Shown here: piece after piece, positions 43,555-55,266 of the stretch | Layout of the letters: every line of letters begins with the position of its first letter | How positions within the stretch are numbered: position 1 is the stretch's first letter | From: Parastagonospora avenae f. sp. tritici 18332-5 | Lineage: Eukaryota; Ascomycota; Dothideomycetes; Pleosporales; Phaeosphaeriaceae | NCBI GenBank assembly: GCA_022559985.1 | Contig: JAFJTR010000018.1 | Span: 1 to 64,000, forward strand | Direction of reading: 5' to 3' | Length of the DNA: 64,000 nt | Position numbers and translations under genes: made by a program | Notes under the pieces: generated by a model | What the model was told of the DNA's origin: nothing | The model's database searches: none | What the model saw: only the letters and a program-made list of their open reading frames with translations

Positions 43555-45051
43555 GATCGTAGTTTTTGTAAGTTATTCGAGTGGTTGATGTGTCGATCAG
43601 GGAGATGGATGGGGGTTGTGAGTGTGGAAGAGAACGAATTGGGGGAGACCGGTAGTGGATTATGTCCAGAGGCGAACGAAAACGGAGTAAAAACCATAGG
43701 TATGGTCAAAGCGCCAGGCTGCCAGAGAGTGTAAACAATCAGGTCTGTCATCGGGAAAGGGAACGCAATAGGCAGGTTCGGGCGCGTCATCGCTACGATT
43801 GAGGCCGTTGTCGGGAGGAGAAAGCCCTTTCACGATCAAGTGGCTCGACGTGTGAAAGATCGGACGAGAACAAGCCCATGTGGTGACCTATTTTCCAAGT
43901 ATGTTATAATGAAATAATTCACGTCAGGTCTGAATTGTTTAAAGAAGGGCTAAAGACATCTCTTAACAGAAGTTCAAACACTGAACGTGCTGACCTGAGC
44001 ACTGCTTGCATGTGTGACGATTTTAAATTTGCCGCGGTTCAACAGACGGACAAAATTGAAAGTACGTGGTTTCTCATCTTCTCGAACGATAGGCGTCTAG
44101 ATTTCCTGGTTGCTCATCCAGCCCTCGAGATGTCAAGTCTCGAAGATCATCTTCCATTACGTCTCGATGCTATTGCATTATCTGCTACCTAGGTAGTACC
44201 CTACAAGGAGCACACGATAACGTTTAGCGCATGATATAAGCAGAATTCTGTCATCGAAACGCTGCGCATGCAAACGATAGATACCTAGGTAGTCGGTCTT
44301 GATGAATATTGTGTTATTCACAAAGAAAATGATATGCGGAGTTTTATAAGCATTGTTAGTAGTAGTGCGATGTAGTTCGCAGAATAATTGATCAGCTTTT
44401 CGAGGGCATGCAGCTTTGTTGAAGCAGAAAATGAATCAGTGATCAGAGCGTTAGCATGAAGCGATTGGCTCTTTTCGCGTGCCTAAACCATCATGTAACG
44501 ATGTGCTATATCAATAGATATATACACTGATCAAGACAGTAGGTCGTTCGAGGATTCTAACATTTCTATTGAAACATACTACGATTCTGCCGAGCGTGGC
44601 GGACTGAGACGAAACCTTTGTCCAATACTCCTTTCTGAATGTGGTTAGTGCTGCACGCCTTGTTTAAGCCTAGACCTTTCAGGCTGCAATACTCGCGCAA
44701 CCTCGTATAAGTGATAAGCTCGTCCCGGGAACTGCTTGTGTTTCGTTTCTGAAATCAGGCGACTTTGAAAAACACCGGATATCGAGTAGTACCTTACCCT
44801 GGAAGGACGAAGTTGAGAACATCGCTGCGCCTCTCGCTCTGGCACACTCAGGCGAGCCCCCTGAACAGACGCCAGACACATTAGAGCAACAAAAAGAGCT
44901 GGGATAATTCAGAAGATTTGGAAAGGCCTGTGCAACAATAAAAGCGAAGATTGTGCGGTAGATTTGCATACACACACACTGCGCTTGCTCAATCGATTGG
45001 GCTTTGGGAGCACACAACCCACCCCTGAGCCCTACGAACACTCCCATAATC
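43555..45051. other. Gene-poor region with CCTAGG palindromes
   Basis: About 1.5 kb. It contains the promoter of the Cys-rich gene, then A/T-richer sequence with two near-identical palindromes (CTACCTAGGTAG at 44185-44196; TACCTAGGTA at 44282-44291). ORFs are short and unconvincing. Confidence 0.5.
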
Positions 45052-45498
45052 ATGCCATCTCTCTTCTCCAAGTTCACCGGAGGATCCTCCAAATCCAAGC
45101 CCAAAAACCCCTACTCAAACCCCCACCACCCCAGCCACGCGCCCCTCCCAAAACAGCCCACGGCACCATCTCAACCACTTCGAACCGCATCTCCCCGCGG
45201 CTCCCGCGACTACCTAGCCGAAGCGCGCATGATCGCAGACCGCGATCCCGTGACAGGCCAACGTCTACGTCAGACCCAGCCCGCCCAGCAGTCAAGTCCA
45301 AGCGCGGAAACAAGTGCATATCAGAACCGCGCAGGCCAAACGACGCAAACGACGGGATCGAAATATGATTTATTTTCGAGTCAGGAAAGAGAGAGGTTGG
45401 AGAGGGAAGAGGCGATTCGGATAGCGAGGGGACGGGCGGAATTTTACGCACCGGAGAGGAGGGTGGAGGAGTTTTATTCGGAGCCGGTGAGATATTGA
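45052..45498 (+). CDS. Hypothetical small hydrophilic protein
   Basis: 148 aa, single exon. The N-terminus is basic and Ser/Pro/Lys-rich (SLFSKFTGGSSKSKPKNPYSNP). The middle is Gln/Thr-rich; the C-terminus is a charged helix (SSQERERLEREEAIRIARGRAEFYAPERR) ending EEFYSEPVRY. Composition and codon use are coding-like. An upstream in-frame ATG at 45004 is possible. Unknown family; it lies head-to-tail before the Dib1 gene. Confidence 0.6.
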   Translation: MPSLFSKFTGGSSKSKPKNPYSNPHHPSHAPLPKQPTAPSQPLRTASPRGSRDYLAEARMIADRDPVTGQRLRQTQPAQQSSPSAETSAYQNRAGQTTQTTGSKYDLFSSQERERLEREEAIRIARGRAEFYAPERRVEEFYSEPVRY

Positions 45499-45744
45499 GT
45501 GAGATGGTGGCGTTTTGTGTTGGTGGTGGTTTGAGTGATTTGGTGTCGCGGCGTTAAACTATCACTTTCCTGGAGCATTGCTTGTTGAGCGCAGTGAATG
45601 ACAGTAATAGAAAGTGCGAACCAGTCTAACACGTGACACACACCTCTCTCGCTTTCCAATCTACCCGCCTCCATCCTCGTACTCCCCAACAACACATATC
45701 TCGCAAGCTTATTGGACCGCGACTTCGAATTCAACAACAACACG

Positions 45745-46251
45745 ATGGGTTCCATGTTCCTCACCCACCTGCCCTCCGCCTGGCACGTCGACCAAGCCAT
45801 CCTCTCCGAAGAAACCCACCTCGTCGTGATCCGCTTCGGTTCCGATGCCAATCCCGAGTGCATGACCATGGTACGTCCTTCCATCCCCATCACCCCTCCT
45901 TCCCCATCCCCATTGACCCCCCTCGAATCTCACTAACCCACCCAGGACGAGCACCTCTTCAAAACCGCCCCTCTCGTCAAAAACTTCGCCGTCATCTACA
46001 CCGTCGACACGACCCTCATCCCAGACTTCAACGCCATGTACGAGCTGTACGACGCATGCACGGTCATGTTTTTCTGGCGTAACAAGCACATTCAGGTTGA
46101 TTTTGGCACGGGGAATAACAACAAGATCAACTTTGCGCTAGGGGATAAGCAGGAGCTGGTGGATATCATCGAGGTCGCGTATAAGGCGGCAAGTAAGGGG
46201 AAGGGGTTGGCGGTTAGTCCGAGGGACTATTCGACGAGGTGGAATTATTGA
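45745..46251 (+). CDS. dib1: U5 snRNP protein Dib1/Dim1 (thioredoxin-like splicing factor)
   Basis: Two exons: 45745-45870 and 45946-46251, giving 143 aa, the usual length for this family. The sequence is very conserved: MGSMFLTHLPSAWHVDQAIL, FAVIYTVDTTLIPDFNAMYEL, VMFFWRNKHIQVDFGTGNNN and SPRDYSTRWNY. It is part of the U4/U6.U5 tri-snRNP and must leave before the spliceosome is activated. It has a thioredoxin fold without the CxxC active site. The intron (75 nt) is very C-rich and pyrimidine-skewed. Confidence 0.97.
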
Positions 46252-46559
46252 GGTGGGACGGCGGTGAAGGGAGGAAGGGAAAGATGGTGGTGGGCATGAA
46301 GAGACTTGAATGACTTCAAACACAAACTGTTAAAGGTCGAACGACCACTGAATGCTTCAGAAACTCCCTCTACCTATCTAGGCAAGAAATTCTAGATGCT
46401 TGAACCCAACCTGCGGGTATGTTTTTGGACGCCGTGAAACACCATACCATGCAAAATACACGCAGTTTCCCCCGCAACCCATACACCAGTGAGAAAGAGA
46501 TCAACGAATCAACGCAAGAAGCACATGCAAGGGCCTACAAAGACTGTCAGTCAGCCTTG
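46252..46559. other. Convergent 3' region between dib1 and sec1
   Basis: 3' flanks of both genes; an 82-codon ORF here overlaps the antisense of the Sec1 tail and is not credible. Confidence 0.5.
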
Positions 46560-49019
46560 TTAATGCTTGGAGCCAAACAAATGCAACTTCTTCTTTTTCT
46601 TGTCCTTGTCCTTGTCCTTTTCATCCTTGTGCTTCCCGCTGCTTTCTTTGTGTTTACCGCTACTTGACGTTGGTGCGTGTGCTGGAGCCGGTGCAGGCGC
46701 GTTGAGGTTGATCGCACCCATCTGCGCCGTTGGTGGTTTGGGACCAGCTACTCTCGGGCCCTGTGGTAGACCCGAGGGCATGGGCTTAGCGCCTGCCGGT
46801 GGCGGTGCAGGTTTAGGAGGCTCCGGCTTCTCGAACAAATGCTTCGGGGCTTGTGGTTGTGGGCCGTCGAGTGGGAGGTGCAATTGACGGCGGTTGGCGC
46901 TCAGGTCGCCGACTTGACGGAGGAATAGTTGCGGCTTGACCATGTGTGACGTGACGAGGAAGATGTCTCGCGAAGTCTTGGCTGAGACGTCGTAGCAGGC
47001 GCGGGCCTCAGAGTATGTTGCGCCACCGGCCATGAACACAATGACACGCTGCCGCGGCTCGACATTTGCTAGGCGGGATTTCGCCCATGTCGGCTTTGCA
47101 GAGCGGAGAGATGCTGCGGGTGTACTATCTTGCATGGCGGTCATGTCATCTGGCGACATTTTGATGAATGGGAATATGTCTTGTGGAAGCGTGCCGCGGA
47201 CGTGCTCTTCCAACATGTCTTGTACGGCAGGATTGAAGCGGGAAAGGCTATAGTCATCTTCTTGCAGAGGTGGAGCCGCTTTGGGAGGGAAGAGCGGTGG
47301 GGGAGGATCCCTTTTCTCTTTCAACCGCCGCGATGCTCGTGCGCCGATGAGATCTAGGTTGGCGACAACGGCACCGTCCGTTGGCGGTAGTTGTGAGTGT
47401 AACAAGAGCTTTTCCAAGTCCGATGGTAAGATGCCATCTTTATATAAAGTGTACATGGCGATCAAGCGCAGTCGATCAGAGGCTGTAATGCCTTCTTGGT
47501 CCAAAGCTCGCACGACCTGGTCAGCCATATTTTTTGCTTTGCGATAGTCTTCATCCAGACCAGTAGCCAAACACTATGATGGTTAGCAAGCGAGGCGAAA
47601 CTTGATTAAGAATTCATACCTGTTCGATGGTGGCCAAATCTGGTAGTCTATGGCTCTGAAAGATTTCCATGCACTTTTGCGCCATAGTGAGATGCAGCGA
47701 ATAGGCTTGCTTCATCTCCTGAAATTGCGGCATTCCAGCAAGCATGTCCTTGATCTGATTAATTCCAGCCATGCCCGTGGCTTCTTCTGGGTTAGTGAAT
47801 TGAGGATTGTCCTTGATGAACTTGTTGAAGTCGCCAATGATCTTCTCGAGGGTATCCTTCATGTGGCGATGACGGTTCTCGACCCATAATTTGTCCTTGT
47901 CGGAAATCTCCATATCTTTCTCTTCGGCATCTTCCTCTCCTTCGTTGATCATGGTTTTGAACGTGATTTTATCGGCGTCGTTGATGGGTAGCAAGTCGAA
48001 AGCCATGGCTTGGTAGGTGAACTCGTGTACAAAGGGCGCCACGAGGTCCATGGAGCGGTCAGTGATGTAAAGAGCCCCACGAGGCCGGTTGGACTGCGGA
48101 GGAAAGTCCTGGTTAAATTGCGCATACATGTCAAGTTTGTCTTGCACGAAGCGCGCGAGGTGTGAGCAGAGCACGCTAGCCTCGTGTGTTGGGTTGCGTG
48201 GCCGGTAATATCGAATGATGGGGTACTCGCCAAGCGCGACGCAGATTCCTGTAATCTGAGTATGTTAGCATATACATGAATGGCATCCGGGTAATCTGCG
48301 TACCTTTTCTGCCATTTCCTCCATGTGCCGAACAACCAGGTTGTTGCATTCTGGGTGGTACAGTATAGGAAAGCTCCAGGGGTCCTTGAAGGTTACGAGA
48401 TGTGACTCTTGGGGGTGGTAGTCGAGATGCACGGTCCTGAAGCTCCTGATTTGCTCCCGTGCCATCTGCGAGCGGTCGATTCGTTCCTTCAGCGGTGGTG
48501 GGAGTACTGCCATGTTCTTAGCCCTGACCGCATCGCATCGCTCCTCAAGCTCTTACATGTGGTCCATATGAGGAAGAAGCCCCGGTAGCGTCTCTGCTCG
48601 AACTCTGCCATGATGCAGTCGACGATGTGCGGCTTGGGTGAGAGAATGTATATGGCGTCCATGTCTCGTTGGGTGGTTCTCCGTTCCTCGAGGCGCTCAA
48701 TGTCTGGAGGTATTAGGGGGACTCTTGTCGTCAGAGACAAGGTAGCGTACTTGTGATGTTGAGATCGAGGATATCATCTTCCTTGACCACATTGTCTATG
48801 AGCTTCTTGCTGTCTTCGTCGACTATGAGGATCTTCCACTGTCTGGGTGTTAGCGAGTGGCATGCGGAGTGTTGAAGGGTGCGTACGTCGCCGCGAACGG
48901 TAGTGCGGATGGTGTTGAGGATGACTGCACAGTGTCAGCTCTTGCCACGTGACGCGTCCAGGTACATTAAGCATACGGTCCCGCTGGATGTCTATCATGG
49001 AAGCTCCGTAGTTAGCCAT
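46560..49019 (-). CDS. sec1: Sec1/Munc18-family exocytosis protein Sec1
   Basis: Seven exons: 49019-48977, 48924-48887, 48838-48751, 48703-48557, 48506-48304, 48255-47620 and 47573-46560, giving 722 aa. The start (MANYGASMIDIQRD) and the core DSKKLIDNVVKEDDILDLNIT, AIYILSPKPHIVDCIMAEF, RGALYITDRSMDLVAPFVHE and RVIVFMAGGATYSEARACYD are standard Sec1 blocks. Sec1 binds assembled exocytic SNAREs at the plasma membrane and promotes secretory vesicle fusion. The C-terminus has a Pro/Ala-rich spacer and a strongly basic Lys/Asp/His-rich tail. The many introns near the 5' end contrast with the long 3' exons. It is divergent from suv3. Confidence 0.94.
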
Positions 49020-49414
49020 GTTGGCGGGGTACGGCAGCCAATGCCTCGTGCAGAGGCAGGGCCGATGTTATGCGGGTTCGAGTCGCGTAGAGGACGCCTC
49101 TCTGGTGGCGTGAAGACGGCCGAAGAGAGTGGTGAGCAGAAGGGTGCGGGCGCAGGGTGTATGGAGCTCGTGGCAGCTGGACGTCGTGTTACAAGATGCG
49201 ACCATGGATGCTGCGGGCGGCGCTCGGAGGTTCCGAAGTGCATAACGTAGCGTAGGTAACGTTAGCTTAGCCTGGCCCAACTTTTATTTCTGGCGGACAT
49301 GACATGGTGCATTGCAGACATCCACGCATACTCCTCTGTATGTTAGACACTGCACACTGCAGATACTACCTAGGTACTCGCTTTGCACAGTGTTAGAATC
49401 CCCCCGCAACGGGT
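49020..49414. promoter_or_regulatory. Divergent promoter between sec1 and suv3
   Basis: 395 bp between the two ATGs. It contains TACCTAGGTA (49367-49376), also seen at 44185-44291. Confidence 0.45.
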
Positions 49415-51742
49415 ATGCCCATCCTTCCGGCGCGACGCAATCCTGTGTGCCTTTTTTGCGCATTCGCCGCCCGCTCACGACCGCAACCCGCACGTCTCGG
49501 CCCACGCATACAGTCAGCAAATAGATCCGCTGCCGCGAACCAAAAGCGCACAGGTGGGGGATTTGGCCCTGAGGCAAAAGCTGGCCGGACTGGCAGCTTC
49601 AATCCACTAGCCAGCCGCAGACCCTCGAGGGCGCCGGATAGCGATGAGGTCTTCCATGCCGTCCGCGGTGCACTAGAAAACCTCCAGACTGAATTGCTCA
49701 AACCAGAGTTTCTCGAGAGCCTGCACCTCAGCAAAGAGGACTTTGACAAGGAATGGCTCGCATTCGAACGGTCCATCACTGCGTGGTTCAAGGAAAACAC
49801 TCGGGAGCTCGTAAATCTGGCCAACCAAGCAGCACGGGGCAAGAAAACACTGGATGCACGGTTGCGCTATCTCTTCTATGCCCAAGCCTGCGGTGGACGC
49901 TTCACCAAGGCCGAGCGGGAGAACCAGAAAGAGGTGGCAGACCTGCGACACCCTGCCGAATGGTACCCGGCCACGCGACAGTATCAACGCACGGTACATA
50001 TGCATGTTGGGCCAACCAACTCCGGAAAGACGTATCATGCACTCCAACGGCTGGAGCAAGCCTCCACGGGCGTCTACCTCGGACCGCTCCGTCTACTCGC
50101 CCACGAAGTATACACGCGCCTGAACGCCAAGGGCAAGTCGTGTGCTCTGATCACGGGCGAGGAACAGCGCGTGCCAGAGGGCGACCCGCCTTCCATGTAC
50201 AGTTGCACAGTTGAAATGGCGCCATTGAACATGTCGCTCGACGTCGCTGTGATAGATGAGATACAGATGATCAGCCACAAGGAGCGTGGATGGGCATGGA
50301 CCCAGGCCTTCCTAGGTCTGCCAGCCAAGGAAATCCATCTGTGCGGAGAGGCTCGCACAGTGCCACTAATGCGTGAGCTTTGCGCCCTCGTGGGAGACAA
50401 GGTCCACGTCCATGAGTACGAGCGTCTCACGCCACTTCAGGTCGAGCCACGGAGTATGGGTGGCAAACTTAACAATCTGCAGAAAGGCGACTGCATAGTG
50501 GCTTTCACTGTTGTTGGCATTCACGCCCTCCGGAAGGATATCGAGAGGAGAACTGGCAGGAAATGCGCCATCGTCTACGGTAGCTTGCCACCCGAAACGC
50601 GAGCCCAGCAAGCGCGACTGTTCAACGATCCGGACAACGACTACGACTTCCTCGTGGCTAGTGATGCTATTGGCATGGGTCTCAATTTGGCCATCAGACG
50701 AGTGATTTTCGAGTCCACGGTGAAAAGCAATGGTGTCAACTATGTGCCGCTCGAGGTCTCTGAGATCAAGCAAATAGCTGGCCGCGCCGGCAGGTACAAG
50801 ACTGCCCACCAAGCAGTCAGTGCCGATACCCAAAAGTTGATAGCCGACACAGCCGTCGACCCTGCTATTGGTCTTGACGATAAGCCGCAACCCAAGGAAC
50901 CAGAGACCAAGACTGTTGGGTGGGTGACAACACTGGACGCTGTTGATCTTCCTCACCTCAAGGCGGGGATGAGGCGCGAGCCCGACCCAATCGCGACAGC
51001 TGGGCTGTTCCCACCCTCTCTGATCGTGGAGCGCTTTGCAAACTACTTCCCTCCGGGAACTCCGTTCAGCTACATCATGTTGCGCTTACATGAGATTTCT
51101 GAAATACATCCACGCTTCCACCTCTGCGGCTTGAAAGATCAGCTGGCCGTGGCAGATACCATACACCTAGTCAAGAATCTCAGCATTCAAGACCGTATCC
51201 AGATTTGTGCCGCACCCATCAACATGCGCAATGCGCCCGAAAGGGATTTCCTTCGCTCGCTTGCTGAATGCATCGCCGACAACAAATCAGGAAATCTCCT
51301 TGACATACCCACGCTGCCTCTAGCGGTCATGGACGCGGAGCCAACAGGGAAGAGAGCGTACCTTGTTGGCCTTGAGGACTTGCACAAGATGCTGGTGGCC
51401 TACCTTTGGCTAAGTTACCGCTTTCCTCAGGTCTTTACGACCAGGTCGCTTGCCAATTATACGAAGAAGCTGGTCGAAGACCAGATTGAGAAGACTTTGG
51501 TCCAGTTCTCCACCACTCCGCAGGCCGAAAGGGCAAGAGAGAGACGGAGAGCACAAGCAATGCAGGAGCTTGAGGAGTCAGGCGAAGATGACGAGGCAGA
51601 TCAGACACCTCCGCCACCCGGTAGATTCGTCGAAGGCAAATGGGTCGTTGACGATGTGAATGAGCTCCCAGAGGAACGCATGACGAGGAGCGAAGTTCTG
51701 AACTCACCAGGGACGAATGAAGCTCCCCGGACGAGCATGTAA
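49415..51742 (+). CDS. suv3: Mitochondrial ATP-dependent RNA helicase Suv3
   Basis: Single exon, 775 aa. The N-terminus (MPILPARRNPVCLFCAFAARSRPQ) is a typical Arg-rich mitochondrial presequence. Helicase motifs: I at HVGPTNSGKTYHAL (about 197-210), II as VIDEIQM, then FLVASDAIGMGLNL (motif V) and QIAGRAGRY (motif VI). The C-terminal SUV3 block includes LMVAYLWLSYRFPQVF-like sequence. In yeast, Suv3 with Dss1 forms the mitochondrial degradosome, which turns over mitochondrial RNAs and group I introns. The acidic tail (EESGEDDEADQTPPPP) is less conserved. Confidence 0.96.
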   Translation: MPILPARRNPVCLFCAFAARSRPQPARLGPRIQSANRSAAANQKRTGGGFGPEAKAGRTGSFNPLASRRPSRAPDSDEVFHAVRGALENLQTELLKPEFLESLHLSKEDFDKEWLAFERSITAWFKENTRELVNLANQAARGKKTLDARLRYLFYAQACGGRFTKAERENQKEVADLRHPAEWYPATRQYQRTVHMHVGPTNSGKTYHALQRLEQASTGVYLGPLRLLAHEVYTRLNAKGKSCALITGEEQRVPEGDPPSMYSCTVEMAPLNMSLDVAVIDEIQMISHKERGWAWTQAFLGLPAKEIHLCGEARTVPLMRELCALVGDKVHVHEYERLTPLQVEPRSMGGKLNNLQKGDCIVAFTVVGIHALRKDIERRTGRKCAIVYGSLPPETRAQQARLFNDPDNDYDFLVASDAIGMGLNLAIRRVIFESTVKSNGVNYVPLEVSEIKQIAGRAGRYKTAHQAVSADTQKLIADTAVDPAIGLDDKPQPKEPETKTVGWVTTLDAVDLPHLKAGMRREPDPIATAGLFPPSLIVERFANYFPPGTPFSYIMLRLHEISEIHPRFHLCGLKDQLAVADTIHLVKNLSIQDRIQICAAPINMRNAPERDFLRSLAECIADNKSGNLLDIPTLPLAVMDAEPTGKRAYLVGLEDLHKMLVAYLWLSYRFPQVFTTRSLANYTKKLVEDQIEKTLVQFSTTPQAERARERRRAQAMQELEESGEDDEADQTPPPPGRFVEGKWVVDDVNELPEERMTRSEVLNSPGTNEAPRTSM

Positions 51743-51845
51743 TATATGATAATTTATGTAAATTACAATAGACTTTACAGTCATAACACATCAGTCATGA
51801 CCAGCCCACCTCGCCTCCGCCTCAATCGAAGCCATCACCAACCCC

Positions 51846-52887
51846 TCACGTCCCCCCTATCCACTCCGCACCCCCGTTCGCCGCAACAACACTCCCCGTA
51901 ACCCACCTCGCCTTCTCACTAACCAAAAACCCCACCACATCCGCCACATCCTCCGCGAACCCCATCCTCCCGCCCTCCACAACCTTGACCTTCGGCACCC
52001 GCTGCTCCTTCAACGCCTGCACCGCCTCCCTCGAAAACTCCCTCAGCCCCGGCGTGTCCGTCAATCCCACACTCACCGCATTGACTGTCGTGCCCGGGAA
52101 CGTCAGTGGTAGTTCCACCGCCCACCCCCTCACCAACGCCTCCAACCCCGCCTTGGTCGCGTTATACAGCGCACTCCCCGGATTCGGATCACGCACACGA
52201 TCACTCGACAGCGCTACAACCCGTGCATTCTCACCCAGCAATTTCCCCCGCACAAGATTCTCCACCAGCACAATGGGCCAATGCAAGTTTCCCGTCAGGC
52301 TATTCTCGATATCCGCTTCGCTCGCCTGCCCGAGCTTTGGGCGCGTGTTGAAGGCCGCGGAGAGCACGAGGATGTCGAGAATGGGCGGCAGCGCGGCAAG
52401 GATGGGGCCGATGGAGGCGAGGCTGGTTATGTCTGCTACGATGCCGCTGAGGGTGGGGCGCGGGTGCGGGGAGCTGGTGTAGAGGGTGGACACGGTGGTG
52501 CAGAGGACGTCGAAGTGGTGCGCGGATTCGGGCGAGGTGTAGGTGCCGAGGATGGAGCAGCCGCGGGTGGCGAGGTCGAGGGCGATGGCGCGGCCAATGC
52601 CTTTGGATGCGCCGCTGGGGAGGGGTTAGGATGTGTGAGAGGGGCTGGTGTTGAGATATTTAGAAGGACGGTGGGGGGGGGTGGTGATTAATGTTTGTAG
52701 TTGTGATGGAAGTAGGGTTTTTTATGTATGACATTAGACAGACAGATGCTGGAACATATTTGGAAATTGAAAATAACTGCTGAGTACGATAGACAGAAAG
52801 AAAGGCACCTGCATACGTTACTAGAGCTACCTTGCCCTTGAGGTCTTGTTGCTGAACTTTTGGTGCGGGGGGTGAATAGTCTGCCAT
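51846..52887 (-). CDS. Short-chain dehydrogenase/reductase
   Basis: Two exons: 52887-52817 and 52614-51846, giving 279 aa. The cofactor motif GKVALVTGASKGIGRA is restored only by using the donor gtatgc at 52816. Catalytic residues lie in VVALSSDRVRDPNPGSALYNATKAGLEAL (Ser, then YxxxK). The C-terminal VTGSVVAANGGAEW matches classical SDRs that use NAD(P)H. Substrate unknown. The coding strand is unusually C-rich in the 3' exon. The intron of about 200 nt is longer than its neighbours and carries a poly-G/C run near 52675. Confidence 0.85.
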
Positions 52888-53400
52888 GTTTGCTTAAGTA
52901 ATCTTACTTGAGGTATGAACGATGATTCAGAAGCTGTCCAGGTCTTCTAAGCACTCTGCTCTGCCTGTAAGAGCGCATAGTTGGAAGTTGCATGTGGTTC
53001 AATGTTGACAGTTGCGTCATGCATGCTGTACGTCATTGCTAGAACACAGTACTCTATCTCGATAGGCACGCCGAACATCGACATGGGATGAGAAGCCATT
53101 TTATGCGCAATAAGCGATACAGAGCAACGACTGCAGCGCGACCTAAAGTAGATCATGGCTGTGATGTTGGAATGTGGAAATGTGCGCACGTGCCTGTCGT
53201 AATGGAAAGGGGCTTAGTTCGATCAGCCTTGCAATCTGCAAGATGAGCAAATCTAACCGGCGCTTCCGCAGCGCAACCACCTGAAGCTCACTCACGCCTC
53301 CCAACATCACTGACACCATATCGCAGCGCTATTCGAGCATCGCTACCATATTTCACCTTTCACCGCACAGCTTGTCGCGATCGCGTGTCGACCACCCGCC
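52888..53400. other. Divergent promoter region between the SDR gene and kei1
   Basis: About 510 bp; no convincing gene. Confidence 0.5.
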
Positions 53401-54457
53401 ATGATGGCGCCTTCGCACTTTTTCGAGATTCCGCGCCCGAGGGTACGTCAACAATAAGCCCAAACATATGGCAGCCTACATCGAGCAGCATAACAGCAAC
53501 TGACATGATGCGCAGACCTTCCTACAGAAAATGTCTCTCCGCACTGGCGCCGAAATCATTACCTTCCTGCAAGTCATCAACAAGGTGTCGGGCATCTACG
53601 GACTGCTCGCCCTCATCACGGGCGCAAACATCGACGGATGGCAGCTGTCCATGTACCTCTACTCGACGATTGCCCTGATCGCCACAACATTCCTCTACAG
53701 ACATATCAGACTGCAAAGCCCCTTCGAGACGCTGCTGTTAGCACACCTGTACGCCATCGACTCGGTCATCAACGCCCTCTACACGACTTTCTTCGGTATC
53801 GCATGGTTCTACACTCTCGCAGCGCAACCCGGTGACTCTGCCGTACCGGGATCGCACGGCATCTCCGAAAATGCGGGCTGGACAAGTCCCAAGTACAACG
53901 TCTCCAAGGTTGATGTGATTGCTGAGCCAACCGAAGGTATGCAGCCGGGCCAGAACGTCGTCGCAGTGGGACACGGCGCAGCAGCCGGTGCTGGACTTGG
54001 CAACGCAGTCTTCCAAAGCGGCAGCATCATGAGCATTTCTCTCATCTCCGGCTTCTGGGCTCTCCGTGTGTACTTCGTCTTCGTCATGCTGGCTTTCGCG
54101 CGCCAGTGCCTGCGCCAACACATCGCCGCGAACGCTTCTTCCGCTGCCTGGTACAACTCGAATAACATGCAGACCTCCGCAAACGACCTCGCTGAGAACC
54201 CCTTTATCGAGAGCAAGGAGGAAGGTGCTGGCTGGAAGGGCAAGCTTGGCAGGGCTATGCTTAGTGGCGCACCCAAGTACTGGCTCGGCTCTGACGAGGA
54301 CGGCGAGTGGATGCGTGGAGTGGGTGGCAAGTTCAAGAAGCCCACTCAGCTGGAACAGCCTGTTGGCTTCAACGAGCGCGAGCGACGGAGACGCGCTGGT
54401 ACAGGACCGCCCGTTCCCCAACTTAACCTAGGAGTAAACCCTGAACTGCCGCGGTAA
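53401..54457 (+). CDS. kei1: Inositolphosphorylceramide synthase subunit Kei1
   Basis: Two exons: 53401-53442 and 53516-54457, giving 327 aa. The Kei1/DUF1753 domain is clear: LRTGAEIITFLQVINKVSGIYGLLALITGAN, then four hydrophobic segments (LYSTIALIATTFLY, SVINALYTTFFGIAWFYTLA, ISLISGFWALRVYFVFVMLAFARQCLR). Kei1 is the regulatory, Golgi-localised partner of Aur1 in sphingolipid synthesis. A cytosolic tail ends in a Pro-rich QLNLGVNPELPR. The first exon encodes MMAPSHFFEIPRPR. An in-frame ATG at 53531 is an alternative start. Confidence 0.9.
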
Positions 54458-55266
54458 AGCTGGGAGGTTCATGTCAATCACGAGATTTTCCGATGTCTGG
54501 GACAATCTTGAGGGCTGATTCGTGCACTTTGAGCACGCTTTAAACTTTAGTACCAGGCCGTTGAGAGAGTGTGCGCGCGTGGCAAACGCGCTAGGCGGAA
54601 GCGCGCTGTACCACCAGTACCACGAACTTGACTGACGTAAGATGTCAGCCTCGTTGTCACGATAAAGAGAAGGAAGCCATGATTTCATAGCGAGCATACA
54701 CGGCGTTGGGCATCTACTACAGCTATCATATTAATACTTCGCAATGTACGACACTTTCAGTGCATCAACATCAGTGGCCGTCTTCAGAACCCACTTCAGG
54801 GTCCAGAGTGCAGCTTTGCCGAGCCCCGATGCTACATCCGGCTTAGCAAAACACTAAAATGGGGTAATCAGGTGAATGACTGAGTGTCGCACGCGACAAA
54901 ACAGGGCGTCGCAAGCTCACCGCCACCATTTCTGACAGGGTCCTACGCCCGAGTTTCATGCCTCGTGGCAGTTCTGGATGATACTTAGCGCGAATGTGCT
55001 GCTGTCAGATGGCAAGGGACGCCTGGCCTGGGAGATTGGGTAGATAAGGGGTGTTCTTATGCTCTTGATGACTTCTTTGCTGCTGACTGTCGACGTTCTG
55101 CACTGAATGGTATTGTGAGGCTGTGTGTACATGTCCCACCATAAGCCTTTCTAATCGCATCTGGTGTATACCTGGATATCCTATTTAGCGTCGGATTAGT
55201 GTAGCAGTCAGCACGAAAGACTTCCGACAGTCAGCAATAGGAGGCATCAAACAAGAGCTGGGAAAC
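54458..55266. other. Intergenic, nothing recognised
   Basis: About 800 bp. No ORF of note, no RNA gene seen. Confidence 0.5.

Noticed and set aside
49040..49085. Possible tRNA segment (gcgggttcgagtcgcgt)
   Set aside because: A T-arm-like hairpin forms, but no acceptor stem or anticodon arm can be placed around it; it lies in the sec1 leader.
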